In this document: positions 11,219-20,723 of the stretch, piece by piece
Layout: every line of letters begins with the position of its first letter
How positions within the stretch are numbered: position 1 is the first letter of the stretch
Assembly: GCA_949752735.1 (NCBI GenBank)
Contig: OX457050.1
Location: 43,526,284-43,590,283 of the forward strand
DNA length: 64,000 bases
Direction of reading: 5' to 3'
Source: Lumbricus terrestris
Lineage: Eukaryota > Annelida > Clitellata > Crassiclitellata > Lumbricidae
The notes under the pieces: model-generated
The model's input: only the letters and a program-made list of their open reading frames with translations
Database searches by the model: none
What the model was told of the DNA's origin: nothing
Made by a program: the position numbers and the translations under genes

Positions 11219-11627
11219 TTATTTTGACCATTTCTTTGCAATAATAACTGAAAAACATATACAATAACACATATTTAAATGAGGAAATCATAAAATGTGT
11301 GCTTGAAAACCTCAAGGAAGTCCCAAACGGGGTAACTATCACGTAGAAATGGAAGCTGGATGAGGATTTCGGCAATCCTGGGAACGGCGGTCATAAATTA
11401 TCAAATTCCATAAATCGATAGTGCGGAGCATGGTGTAAGAAGGGATGGTGTGCGCACTTCTTATACTGGCCATACATTGTTTTTGGCTCTTTTTATTTTA
11501 ATTCAGCAGGTGGCGCTGCTGTCCCCAGTTGATGGTTGGCAGCATATACAATATAGAGCAAGAAGTATAAGAAACGTTCGAAACATGGAACACATGAACA
11601 AGGAGAGGGCAGGAACATAGCAGGGAG

Positions 11628-11790
11628 CAGTGGCGTAGCTAGGAATTTTTCATGGGGGGGGGGTTATGGCCGGAAACCCTGTTTTTTGCTATTTTTTCTA
11701 ACTTAAACGAAAAAATAACCTTAGAAAATCTTTTTTTCGGAGCCAATGGGGGGGGTTTAACCCCCGAAACCCCCCTTGCCTACGCCACTG
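11628..11790. mobile_element. 163-bp hAT-like MITE (CAGTGGCGTAG ends, TSD GCAGGGAG)
   Basis: CAGTGGCGTAGCTAGG at the left and CCTACGCCACTG at the right are inverted. GCAGGGAG is duplicated at 11620-11627 and 11791-11798. This is the innermost element of the nest. The interior contains G and C runs that could themselves pair. Confidence 0.9.
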
Positions 11791-11799
11791 GCAGGGAGT

Positions 11800-13255
11800 A
11801 TCATTTGGAACATCTAAGGGGCGATGAGGATCAGGTAACATTGCAGGGAACATGGAACGTCATACGGAACACCAGGGAACATAGGCCTAAGCGAATATAC
11901 AACAAAGAGCGTGGAACGTAAAGAACATGAAGCATCACAGAGAACATTGTTCAGAGAATATATAGGACGAGGAAGACGGAACATGCATGCATTACGGAAC
12001 ATGCCACAAGGACTGCAGAACGTAAGAAACATGGACCATCAGGGGAACATTAAGGAACATGGAATATGGAAAGTGCAACAAGGAATTGGAACACAAGGAA
12101 CATGGACCATCAGGTGACATAAGAAACGTGGAACTTCAGGGAAAACAGAATCAGTGAATAACACTTAAGGAATGAGGAACACAAAGAACAGGGAACATCA
12201 CGGAACATAAGGAACATGAAACATCACATGGAACACCAGGGACATCAGAAAACAAAAGACGCGGAACAAGCAACAAGGGCAGTGGAACATAAGCAATATA
12301 CAACAAGGACCATGGAACATAAGGAACCTGGAACATCACGGGAAAATGAGAAACATATAAGAACACGGAATTTGGAACACGCAACAGGGTCTGTGGAACG
12401 TAAGGAACATGGAACATAAGAGGGATGATCAGAACCATTAAGATAAATGGAACACGGAATGTGGAACAAGGAATGTGAAACACAAGGAACATCATGGAAC
12501 GTAAGGAACATGGATCATCACTGGAAAACAGAACACGGAATGTGGAACACGCAAAAAGGTCCGTGGAACGCAGGGAACAGGGAACACAAGAAACATTATG
12601 GAAAAAGGAACCCGGAATGTTCAACAAGGAATGAGGAACACAAGGAACATCAGGGAACATAGGAAACAAGGAACATCGTGGGAGCTTCAGAGGCATTAAA
12701 AATACGAAACGCGGAACACGCAACAAAGACCGTGGAGCATAAGGAACATGGACACCTGAGGGAACATCAGAAACATTAAGGAACAAGGAACGCGAAACAT
12801 AATTAAGGAACATGAATCATCAGGATAAACATCAGAAATATTAAGGAACATATGGAACGCGGAATATGTAGCAAGGGCTGTGGAACATAAGAAACAGGGA
12901 ACACCAGGGAACACAAGGAACATGACATTGAACGCCTGCGACATTAGAAAACAAAGGGCGCGAAATAACAACAAGGTCCGTGGAACATAAGGGATATAAA
13001 CAATTAAGGCCCATGGAACATAAGGAACCTGGTATATCACAGGGAACATCAGGGAACAAGGAACATCAATTAACAGTGAACAGAAGGCGCATACAGAGAA
13101 CAAGGGAGCACAGAACATCGATAGGAACATCAGGGTCAGAGGACATAGAGAACACTGGAACACAGGGAACACATAGCATCACATGGAACAGAGAACACGG
13201 AACACAGGAGAAAAGGAGACAAAGAGCAAATGGAACAGAACATAGCAAAGATAAT
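11800..13255. repeat. Degenerate GGAACAT minisatellite
   Basis: About 1.4 kb of loosely periodic GGAACAT, AAGGAACATGGAACAT and ACATCAGGGAACAT units with no fixed period. The array suppresses stop codons, so long open frames appear on both strands (for example 12151-12813 on the minus strand, rich in VPCSLRS-like repeats). These look like by-products of the repeat rather than genes. Confidence 0.85.
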
Positions 13256-13499
13256 TTGTGTCGCCCTCCTCCTTCGCCCAGACATGAGACTGGCATTAGG
13301 GAACGGACGTGCACTGAAGGAGTATAAGTAAGCCTATGTATTGCCATACAATATCATGAAATTCCATTAGGCCTATGGGCGAGGTCCATCAACTGCGAAC
13401 GCCATCGCCATCTAGCGACTTTAGCCACAAATTTCAGCCAAGTGCGCACACCATCCCTTCTTACACCATGGTGCGGAGTATTGGATGTCCAAAAAGTGT

Positions 13500-13795
13500 G
13501 GGTTTTTCATCCAGCCTCCATTTCTTAAGCGCTTCTTCATCGATCCAGCTTCTATTTCAGATCTAGAAATACCTTCATCCAGCTTCTTTTTGTCATGCGT
13601 TATTTTCGTCAATTCAGCTTCTATTTCACCTGCAGAAGAACCTTCATCCAGATTCCAATTCTTTTGCGTTTTTCATCAATTCAGCCTCCATTTTACCTCT
13701 AAAAGGTCTTCATCCAGCTCCTATTTCATTTGTGTTTTTTCATCAATCCAGCCTCCATTTCACATGTAAAAGGTCTTAATCCAGCTTCTATTTCT
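13500..13795. repeat. Motif array, complement orientation (element A)
   Basis: Successive TCATCCAGCTTCTATTTC-like units alternate with ACCTGCAGAAGAACC- and ACATGTAAAAGGTCT-type spacers. The same unit order, with more copies, occurs at 61020-61690 in copy B. Confidence 0.8.
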
Positions 13796-14084
13796 CAAGC
13801 GTGGTTTCTATGCGCCCATCCTATACACCGCGCTATTACGACATGTCAGGTTGATTTATTTCCCAACGAAATGCCGTCAAAACAACGTAAACAATGACGT
13901 AAAAAGCCCGAGAAGCTCGTAAGTAAGTGAATAAGTAAAGAAAGAAGAAAATAAGTGAATAAATGCAGCCTTAACTGTAGTTGGCTCTTCCTCTGACGAA
14001 AATACATGTTTCGGAATTTATGACCGCCGTTCCCAGGATTGCCAGGATTTCTTATGGCTAAAATGATGAAAAGAACGCTTCAAA

Positions 14085-14310
14085 GATGGAAGCTGGATCA
14101 AAGTTCTGTAATAGTAGTTGAAATAGAAGCTGGATACAAGTTTTCATCGATCTGAAATAAAAGCTGGATTCACTAATAGCACGATAAAGAAGTGGAAGCT
14201 GGTTGAATGTTTTATAGATCTAAAAAATAGAAGCTGGATTTATTAAAAGAACGATAAAGAAATGGAAGCAGTTTTGATAAAAGAGAAGCTGGATTAACGA
14301 GAAATTCCAA
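14085..14310. repeat. Motif array, forward orientation (outer element arm)
   Basis: About seven copies of GAAGCTGGAT(T) separated by 20-45 bases, opposite in orientation to the arrays at 10770-11100 and 13500-13795. This makes the region a potential giant hairpin. Confidence 0.75.
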
Positions 14311-14399
14311 GTCTCAGCAATAACCTGAATAATTTGGGATGCTAAACTACCCAATTATCCATATTTCTATTGAAAAGTTACAAACAGACAGAATTGAGT

Positions 14400-14660
14400 G
14401 ATATTGAAAGCTGGATTGATGAAAACTTCTTGGTGAAATAAAAGCTGAACTGATGAAAAAACACTTGAGAAATGGTAGGTGGATTAAGGTATCTAATGGC
14501 TGACATAGCAGCTGGATGGACAAAATAGCGCCTTAGAAATGGAAACTGAATTGATGAAAAGATTGCTTGAGAAATGGAAGTTGGATTGATGAAAATTATT
14601 TCCCTTGAATAGAAGCGGGTTACTGAACAGATACTTAATTAAATGAGAGATTGGTTGATG
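14400..14660. repeat. Further forward motif array
   Basis: Five or six diverged GAA(A)GCTGGATTGATGAAAA units outside the bounded outer element. I could not define termini, so it may be the remnant of an older family member. Confidence 0.55.
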
Positions 14661-14679
14661 ACAAATAATTGCTATTTCA

Positions 14680-15055
14680 ATAGTTCTAGAATGACTCGGT
14701 AGACACCAAGAACTAACGTTGCAGCGCTATTATCTTTAATAAATCCAACTTCTAGTTTGCCGAGAATCCTTTTAATCGATACAGCTTCTCTTTAGACAAG
14801 AATTTGTTCGATAAATCCCGCTTCTATTTCGTCAGCAAATAGTTTTCATCCATTTTTCATTGAAAATTATTGTTCATCAATCCAGCTTCAGAATGACTGC
14901 ACTAACCCTAAAACTAACCCTAACCGACCCTCACGACGCCTAACCTGAGCCCTAACCGACCCTCACACGATAAATCCCGCTTCAATTTCGTCAGGAAATT
15001 TTTTTCATCAAATTTATAAAAAAAGTTACTTGCTACCGAGTCATTATAGAATATA
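14680..15055. mobile_element. Inverted relative of the 8490 element, with telomere-like core
   Basis: AATGACTCGGTAG near 14689 and CTACCGAGTCATT near 15033 are inverted. Between them, 14745-15000 is the reverse complement of much of 8575-8850, including a CCCTAA-rich block (14905-14965). Similar AAATAATTG(C/T)TATTT sequence flanks both sides, but no clean 8-bp duplication was found. Confidence 0.6.
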
Positions 15056-15059
15056 ACCC

Positions 15060-15465
15060 AAATAATTGTTATTTAAATAGAATTTGGATTGATGAAAAAA
15101 TTATTGTTGCTCCAACAGAAGCTGGATTGACGAAAGTGATACATGCCAAGGTTGTAGTCGGATTGATGAAAATACATGTGGAAGTTCGAAATCGAACCCA
15201 AGCAATAAAATACGCTATTTATTTTTAGCTAAGCTGTTTGGAATAAAAGACGCTAGAATACACTTTTACCTAGAAGCTTACCGTTTGTATTAAAGTTACA
15301 ACGCAAATCTCGGTCATTGTGGTATTATTAATTTAATAGTTCGAGCATAAAGTTGAATCTGCACTAGGCTTGGATTAATGTCTACAGTTGAAAGTCATTA
15401 AGACAAGGATTCCTTCACTGGTGGTCGTTGGGTAGAATTTCATGCTACGAACTGATATCAGTTAT
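15060..15465. other. Unassigned, with scattered motif copies
   Basis: Two or three AGAAGCTGGATTGA(C/T)GAAA copies at 15115-15175. No gene seen. Confidence 0.4.
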
Positions 15466-15705
15466 TTCTTCTTCTTTGGTGTTCTGCATTTAGGCAGATC
15501 GTCCAAGATTCCAACGATACCATTCTCGTCTGTTCTGTTCATTTTCCTTTATTTCTTCATAATCCTCGTCCCATTTCTCCATTGATCATCATTGGCCATC
15601 ATTACATTTCTTCGTCGCACCTGAGGGGTTTATTTCCATACATTCTTCCCTAAGTACTATCCTCAAGAGCGAATCTCCCTCGCCATGTGACCCAGCCGGA
15701 TATTG
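15466..15705 (-). pseudogene. LINE (RTE-type) C-terminal fragment
   Basis: The minus-strand translation gives SLLRIVLREECMEINPSG ... EDYEEIKENEQNRREWYRWN, resembling the extreme C-terminus of RTE-type reverse transcriptase proteins (the GH-x-R ... REEW segment). Internal stops are present. 5'-truncated and decayed. Confidence 0.55.
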
Positions 15706-16039
15706 CTGACAATATTCTTGTATTAATTAGAAGTTAGATTGATGAGAGTATTTTTTATTAAATAGAAGTGGTTGCTTCCTCTCTCCATCTGCATAGGCCG
15801 CAGCTCACTGCGCTTTACTGTCCATGGGGTAATGCAGAACCGGTCCTTCTCTGTGGTTGGTCCATGACTTCCCTTAACTATGTGACACCTCCCAAACTGT
15901 TCTGACTTTCACAGACTGTTGAAGACTACTTCGTTTCGCTTGACCTTGGCCAAGAGCTCCTCTGAGTATATATCTTGAAAGGGCGCCATATCAATTCTGA
16001 TTTATTCATTGATAAAATAATTCTTATGTCCTGAAACAA

Positions 16040-16388
16040 AATATCACAGAGAAGTTCATGTTCTTCATTTTTCAAGGTGCTGACAGTTTTTTTGGACGGG
16101 CTTGAAGATGAAGATCTTTACGTGAGGTGCAAGTGCAATCATTTGAAAAGACCAACATTGTGCCGGGCATGATATCAACAGCTTTAGAACCATCAATTTT
16201 GTTGTCATATTGTATTGCAACTGAAGGAGAACACAAGGGTGTTCATATATCATATTTTGTATATTCAAAAGGATAGTAGTTCCTGTTCGGGTAATTATTT
16301 ACTTTGTTACAACAGAACTGCTAATGAGAAATCAAAATTTACCAAATCATATACTGAAAACTTGTGGTAAACTGAGAGCACGCGTGAC
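16040..16388 (+). other. Upstream sequence shared by the two zinc-finger loci
   Basis: Blocks such as GTTCATGTTCTTC, TTGCAACTGAAG, and ATTTACTTTGTT followed by TAATGAGAAAT occur in the same order upstream of the minus-strand paralog (complement of 56020-56340). So the duplication covered more than the coding exon. Confidence 0.6.
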
Positions 16389-18090
16389 AACGCACATTGG
16401 GTGAAAACCGTGCAAATGTCAGTTAATTTAGCTGGTGGTCAGCTGAAAAGACACATCAAAACTCATACTGGAGAGAAAACATGTAAATGTGATGTATATC
16501 ATAAATTATGCAGCATACTCACTAGGGTAGTCTGAGAACAAAAATGACAACCTATACTGGAAAGAAAGCATAAATGACAGTTTGTCAGAAATTATTTGCT
16601 AAGGTTGGTGATCTGAAAGTACACATGACAACCCATTCTGATGAGAAGCAATACCAATGCCTGTTATGTCAGAAATCATTTGCTTCAAACGGTAAACTGA
16701 AAAGACACATGAGAATTCATAGACTACTTGTGAGAAACCATACAAATGTCACCTATGTCAGAAATCCTTTGCTATAGCTTATGTTTTGAAAGTACACTTG
16801 AGAACCCATACTGGCGAGAAGCAATACCGATGTGAGTTATGTGATAAATCATTTACTGGCAGCAGTGGTCTGAAAGGACACATGAGAACCCATTCTGGGG
16901 AGAAACCAAACATGTCATACATGTGTCAATTATGTCACCAATCACTTACTCGTGCTAGTAATCTGAAAGCACACATGAGAACCCATTCTGGGGAGAAACC
17001 ATACAGATGTCAGTTGTGTCATAAATCATTTACAACAGGCAGTCATCTGAAAAAGCATAATACGAGAACACACAGTATAAAGAAAGCATACATGTGTCAC
17101 TTATGTCAAAAATCATATGCTGAAGGTTGGCATCTAAAAGCACACATGAGAACCCATACAGGGGAGAAACCATATATGTGTAATTTATGTCACACATCAT
17201 TTTCTCATGGTAGTACTCTGAGAAGACACACCAGAACCCATACTGGAGAGAAACCATGTATCTGTCAATTATGTCACAAATCTTTTTCTCATGGCGGAAG
17301 TCTGAAAAGCCATATGAGAACCCATACTGGTGAAAAACCATACAAATGCCAGTTTTGTCAGAAATCATTTACTCAAGATGGTAGTCTGAAAACACACATG
17401 AGAACTCATACTGGCGAGAAACCATACAAATGTGAGTTATGTCAGAAAACACTTGGGCGAGGTGGAAATCTAAGAGTACACATGAGAATCCATGCTGGAG
17501 AGAAACCATATATGTGTCAATTATGTCACAAATCATTTTCTCACAGTGGTGGCCTGAATGGACACATGAGAACCCATTCTGGGGAGAAAACATATATGTG
17601 TGAGATCTGTGAAAAAGGATTCAGTGCAGTTACACATCTAAGGAAACATAGAAGAACTCATTCAAATGAGTTGCAACACATGTGCAATGAACCTATTCTT
17701 GAGGACAGTTCTGCAACTAAACAGCTTGAACTCCAGGCCGAAATACAGTCAAAGGATGATGAACTAAAAAAGAAAGCAAGTGCGAATCTATCTGACATTC
17801 CATTTATACCTTTAAGCATTGCTGATGCTATTGATAAACCATTTGAACGTCTGGCAAGAAAAGAGCTTCAGGACAGAAATGAAATGATGGGTTCTGTTCC
17901 AACGAGTAGCATTGGTGAATGTGTTTTCATCAACAAAATAAAATCACCTGAGAATGGAAAACCGATTTTGGAAAGACAGTTTGGATGTGGTGTATGCGAT
18001 GAAATGCTTGAAAATGAAACCGACTTTCTGAAGCATTGTTCTTCTCATCGCTTTTCTCCACCTGATGAGTTATTTATTGACCTTTGCTGA
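16389..18090 (+). pseudogene. C2H2 zinc-finger gene, 5' part decayed
   Basis: From about 16786 to 18090 one open frame encodes ten tandem C2H2 fingers with TGEKPY-type linkers (for example CQLCHKSFSHGGSLKSHMRTH). An acidic spacer and a C-terminal finger-like tail follow (GCGVCDEMLENETDFLKHCSSH), ending DELFIDLC. A further finger (CHLCQKSFAIAYVLKVHLRTH) precedes it. Upstream, 16389-16730 still encodes finger pieces (GQLKRHIKTHTGEK, CQKLFAKVGDLKVHMTTH, CQKSFASNGKLKRHMRIH) but with stops and a one-base frameshift near 16725. The first in-frame ATG in the open part is 16882. Such proteins are normally nuclear DNA-binding regulators; the target is unknown. It may be a pseudogene, or a live gene whose 5' fingers have been lost. 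Paralog: 54098-56017. Confidence 0.7.
16786..18090 (+). CDS. Open zinc-finger exon within that locus
   Basis: 434 codons without a stop, which argues for recent or continuing selection on this part. Finger 4 of the tandem set has an expanded H-x4-H spacing (KKHNTRTH) and a non-canonical linker (SIKKAY). The finger sequence is uniform enough to suggest array homogenisation. The reading frame enters from upstream without a local ATG, so a 5' exon or frameshifted start would be needed for expression. Confidence 0.6.
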   Translation: MKVHLRTHTGEKQYRCELCDKSFTGSSGLKGHMRTHSGEKPNMSYMCQLCHQSLTRASNLKAHMRTHSGEKPYRCQLCHKSFTTGSHLKKHNTRTHSIKKAYMCHLCQKSYAEGWHLKAHMRTHTGEKPYMCNLCHTSFSHGSTLRRHTRTHTGEKPCICQLCHKSFSHGGSLKSHMRTHTGEKPYKCQFCQKSFTQDGSLKTHMRTHTGEKPYKCELCQKTLGRGGNLRVHMRIHAGEKPYMCQLCHKSFSHSGGLNGHMRTHSGEKTYMCEICEKGFSAVTHLRKHRRTHSNELQHMCNEPILEDSSATKQLELQAEIQSKDDELKKKASANLSDIPFIPLSIADAIDKPFERLARKELQDRNEMMGSVPTSSIGECVFINKIKSPENGKPILERQFGCGVCDEMLENETDFLKHCSSHRFSPPDELFIDLC

Positions 18091-18239
18091 ATTGCAATTC
18101 CCAATAAATATAATATTTTGCTGAAGATTGAGGAAAGACGGAAACACTTAGTTGTGATTTTATGTGTACAAGATGTGCTATTACTAATGCGAGATACAAA
18201 CAGAAATATTCTTAATATAAATCAATTTTTCTGAGCTTG

Positions 18240-18394
18240 ATTCTTGGTCACATGGAGACAAGACGCCATTTATGGTTGGACCTTATGGATGTGGTATATG
18301 CAAAGAATCGTTTGAAATGGAACAGGGATTTCTGGAGCATTGTATGAACAACGAAAATACATTACCAGATGAATTATTTATCGACCTTCGCTGA
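18240..18394 (+). pseudogene. Orphan copy of the zinc-finger C-terminal tail
   Basis: The translation PYGCGICKESFEMEQGFLEH ... LPDELFIDLR followed by a stop aligns with the tails of both zinc-finger loci (GCGVCDEM... and GCGICGEM...DELFADLC). The second histidine cluster is lost (HCMNNENT instead of HCSSHRF). It lies 150-300 bases after the + strand gene, so it is a partial tandem duplicate of the last segment. Confidence 0.75.
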
Positions 18395-19068
18395 ACTGAC
18401 AGTCTGACACTTTTGTCTGAAGGATTAAAGCAAAAAGACGTGAAATATGAAACAGTTACAAATTATTTTCTTACACGATACCATCTGTATCCTTTTGCAT
18501 TCTCCTTATCAAACCGATGAGATGAACGCATAAAGATTGGAGAAATACTTTTTATTCTGTATTTTCCATCAAAAACATTTCTATTTCACGGATTTGTTGA
18601 CGAGGTGCTGAATATCTGTGTGCTGTTTTGCAGTAGATTCAGTTTCGTTGAAAAGTCAGGATTTAATTCAGACAATATTAACAACTAACAGCCAATATGG
18701 ATCATTTCATTCATTTTGTCAAAGGTTATCTGGAAGACTGCATGACTAAAAAGAAATAACTTTTATTGAAACTAGAATCAAGAATTATTCAGAGTAGCTT
18801 CTGGTCAAGTTCATCTCTGACAGCTGTAACTAAATAACGGTATAGCCGTGTAGTTTGAATAAAAACCGTCGGGTAGCGGGTCCGGCTATTAAAAGTAATC
18901 ACAAACTTAAATGAAAGAAACTCTCGCTCGGCCGTCGCTTATTATGGCAACCAATTATCTAATATTCATTAAGTGCATTTATTTAAAAGCACGGGCTTAA
19001 GAGAGAAGCCGCGATTAGGCATACTTCAAAGCAAGACGTCTAGCTCGGCCGTCAACGTTATGTCAGTG
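18395..19068. other. Unassigned sequence
   Basis: No supported gene or bounded repeat. CTCGGCCGTC occurs twice (near 18928 and 19043), possibly from an old small repeat. Confidence 0.35.
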
Positions 19069-19077
19069 ACTTTCTGC

Positions 19078-19289
19078 GAGTGTAGGACATTTCCCCCTGG
19101 ACAAAAACCCCCCGGACAACAACCCCCCAGACAACCCTCCCCGGACAATTCCCCCCTGATTTAGCCTTGGACATTAACCCCCCCGGACAATTCCCCCCTT
19201 GCTGCGCAAATAGCCTATTTCTGTAGGTATAATTTGCTCAAACTTAAACTAATTATTCAGTATGTCCAGGGGGGAAATGTCCGCGCCCC
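19078..19289. mobile_element. 212-bp inverted-arm element of GGACA + C-run units, TSD ACTTTCTGC
   Basis: GGACATTTCCCCCTGGAC near 19086 is mirrored by GTCCAGGGGGGAAATGTCC ending near 19282. The left arm repeats GGACAA + CCCCCC units four or five times. ACTTTCTGC is duplicated at 19069-19077 and 19290-19298. No coding capacity. Confidence 0.75.
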
Positions 19290-19298
19290 ACTTTCTGC

Positions 19299-19935
19299 TC
19301 ACACGTTAGTCCGAAAATTTGCAAACTGCATTTGCACTAGCTGCTCCGAATGAATGGAATTAACATTTGAACTTTATTCGCAAGTCATCTTCGTCGTCAT
19401 TCTTCAAGAAAACCTTGAATTTAAACACCATGGTATTTATAATGGACACAATTGACGGTGCATGTCTTCAAGCTTCTGAATTGAACAGAGAGGTGTAGCC
19501 TAAATATCTTCCATATTTACTGAAAATATTTATGATGTTTTGCAGTTTTGTTGAAATGAAGCTTAGCAACGATCGAGATCTAAATGCATTAACAAACTTG
19601 CTATGATATGAATATTGTTGAAGCAAAATGTTAACACAATGAAAACTGGTAGCAGCAACAGTGGCCCTTATACCAGAATAGCAAGTAGCCCACAGCGAGT
19701 CTACAGCGCTGCAACCGACTAGGCAGCAAATTGGAAACAAATTTGAAACAAAACATTGACTAAGTTAACTATTAATTCAACATCAAGCCACAAATTGACG
19801 ACTGTGCACCATTCAGAAAATAAAGGCACAGCAAAAATACTAAGATTGCTTTGAAATAGCATCAGCATATCAGAACCATACTATGATACTGGCAATGTGT
19901 CTACTATCCCGAGGTGCTTTGGAAATGAGAAGTTA
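19299..19935. other. Unassigned sequence
   Basis: A 90-codon minus-strand frame at 19468-19740 shows no domain. Nothing else supported. Confidence 0.35.
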
Positions 19936-19944
19936 TAAGGGAGC

Positions 19945-20723
19945 AGGACAATACCCCCACGGAAAAAACCCCGGACAAAACCGCTCCGGACAAAACCCCC
20001 GGTATAAAACCCCCGGACAAAACCCCCCGGTATAAACCCCCCCCTCCTCCCGGTATGTTTTATTGTCTTTACCATAGGCCTGCCTAATCACAAAGGTTTT
20101 ATACCGGTATAGAACCCCCCACCAGCTCCGTAATCAGGTGACAAATTGAAGAGGTGTTAAATAATCTAGCAAGTAACTGAAAAGGTGTTAAAGGGTAGGT
20201 AGAGCATAGAGATTCTGATCAACAACACATTGAAGAGGTGCTAATTATTCAAGTAAATAATGAGGGTAGGTAGAGCCTAGAGATTCTGATCAACAGGTGT
20301 TAATTAATGTAACAAGAGCAGAGCCTAGACAGTTGAAGACCGTCTGAGTATAAGGGGCAGTGCACACAACATTACTATTTAACCCATTAGTAACGATTAG
20401 AAATAACGTTGCCAAAAGAACAGGATAATACTTGGTAGACTCGTCACTAATTATTTATAATAGTGAGCCATTTGACTATAAATTTCACCATTTTGCTTGT
20501 CGAAATAAAATTATGTTAGCTGGAAAAAATGTCCAAACAATACACATGTCATTGCATCATTACTTGCAGTATGAAGTAACCGCTTGCTTGAAATCTATTT
20601 AGGCTATCTAGTCAATATTTTATTGTCAACAGTTGTGAGTGGGGGTTTTGTCGGGGGGTTTTATACCGGTTTTTTTGTCCGGGTGGTTTTGTCCGGGGGG
20701 TTTTGTCCGGGGGGTATTGTCCT
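19945..20723. mobile_element. Foldback-like element with GGACAAAACCCCCC arms
   Basis: The left arm (19945-20045) is tandem GGACAAAACCCCC and GGTATAAAACCCCC units. The right arm (20645-20723) is the same units in inverse orientation, and the tips AGGACAATACCCC / GGGGTATTGTCCT are exact complements. The centre includes a duplicated block, AGGGTAGGTAGAGC(A/C)TAGAGATTCTGATCAACA-like (about 20193 and 20263). No convincing target duplication found. Confidence 0.75.

Larger units (their letters stand above)
11429..13470. mobile_element. 2-kb insert in element A (31-bp TIR, TSD GTGCGGAG)
   Basis: Perfect inverted repeats CATGGTGTAAGAAGGGATGG... span 11429-11459 and 13440-13470. GTGCGGAG is duplicated at 11421-11428 and 13471-13478. 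The paralogous copy B reads straight through this point (near 60990), which gives an empty-site control. Most of the interior is a degenerate GGAACAT array. No transposase recognised. Eight-base duplications and CA..TG ends suggest a hAT-type mobiliser, but this is inference. Confidence 0.9.
11371..14043. mobile_element. Element A: GGCAATCCTGGGAACGGCGG ends, TSD AGGATTTC
   Basis: Perfect 29-bp inverted repeats at 11371-11399 and 14015-14043. AGGATTTC is duplicated at 11363-11370 and 14044-14051. Without its own insertion (11429-13470 plus TSD) it is about 620 bp. The interior is motif units in complement orientation (13500-13790) followed by a unique block (13790-14010) that also occurs in copy B at 60938-61927. 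It is inserted in the outer element at 10643-14359. Confidence 0.9.
10643..14359. mobile_element. Outer element of a nested set (TSD CATATTTC)
   Basis: The ends GGTAATTGGGTAGTTTAGC (10643) and the complement of GATAATTGGGTAGTTTAGC (to 14359) match over about 30 bases. Direct repeats CATATTTC occur at 10635-10642 and 14360-14367. Removing two inner insertions (10678-11218 and 11371-14043, each with one TSD copy) leaves about 490 bp. The right arm (14085-14310) is an array of AGAAGCTGGATT motifs. Confidence 0.8.

Noticed and set aside
12151..12813. 220-codon minus-strand frame rich in VPCSLRS
   Set aside because: Imposed by the degenerate GGAACAT array; overlapping frames on both strands are equally open and no domain is visible.
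11371..14359. CRISPR-like array of regularly spaced motifs
   Set aside because: Units are variable, occur in both orientations, lie within TIR/TSD-bounded elements, and the genome is eukaryotic.
17030..17593. Minus-strand frames across the zinc-finger exon
   Set aside because: Antisense shadows of the tandem finger repeats (YGFSCVF-like repeats mirror the TGEKPY linkers).
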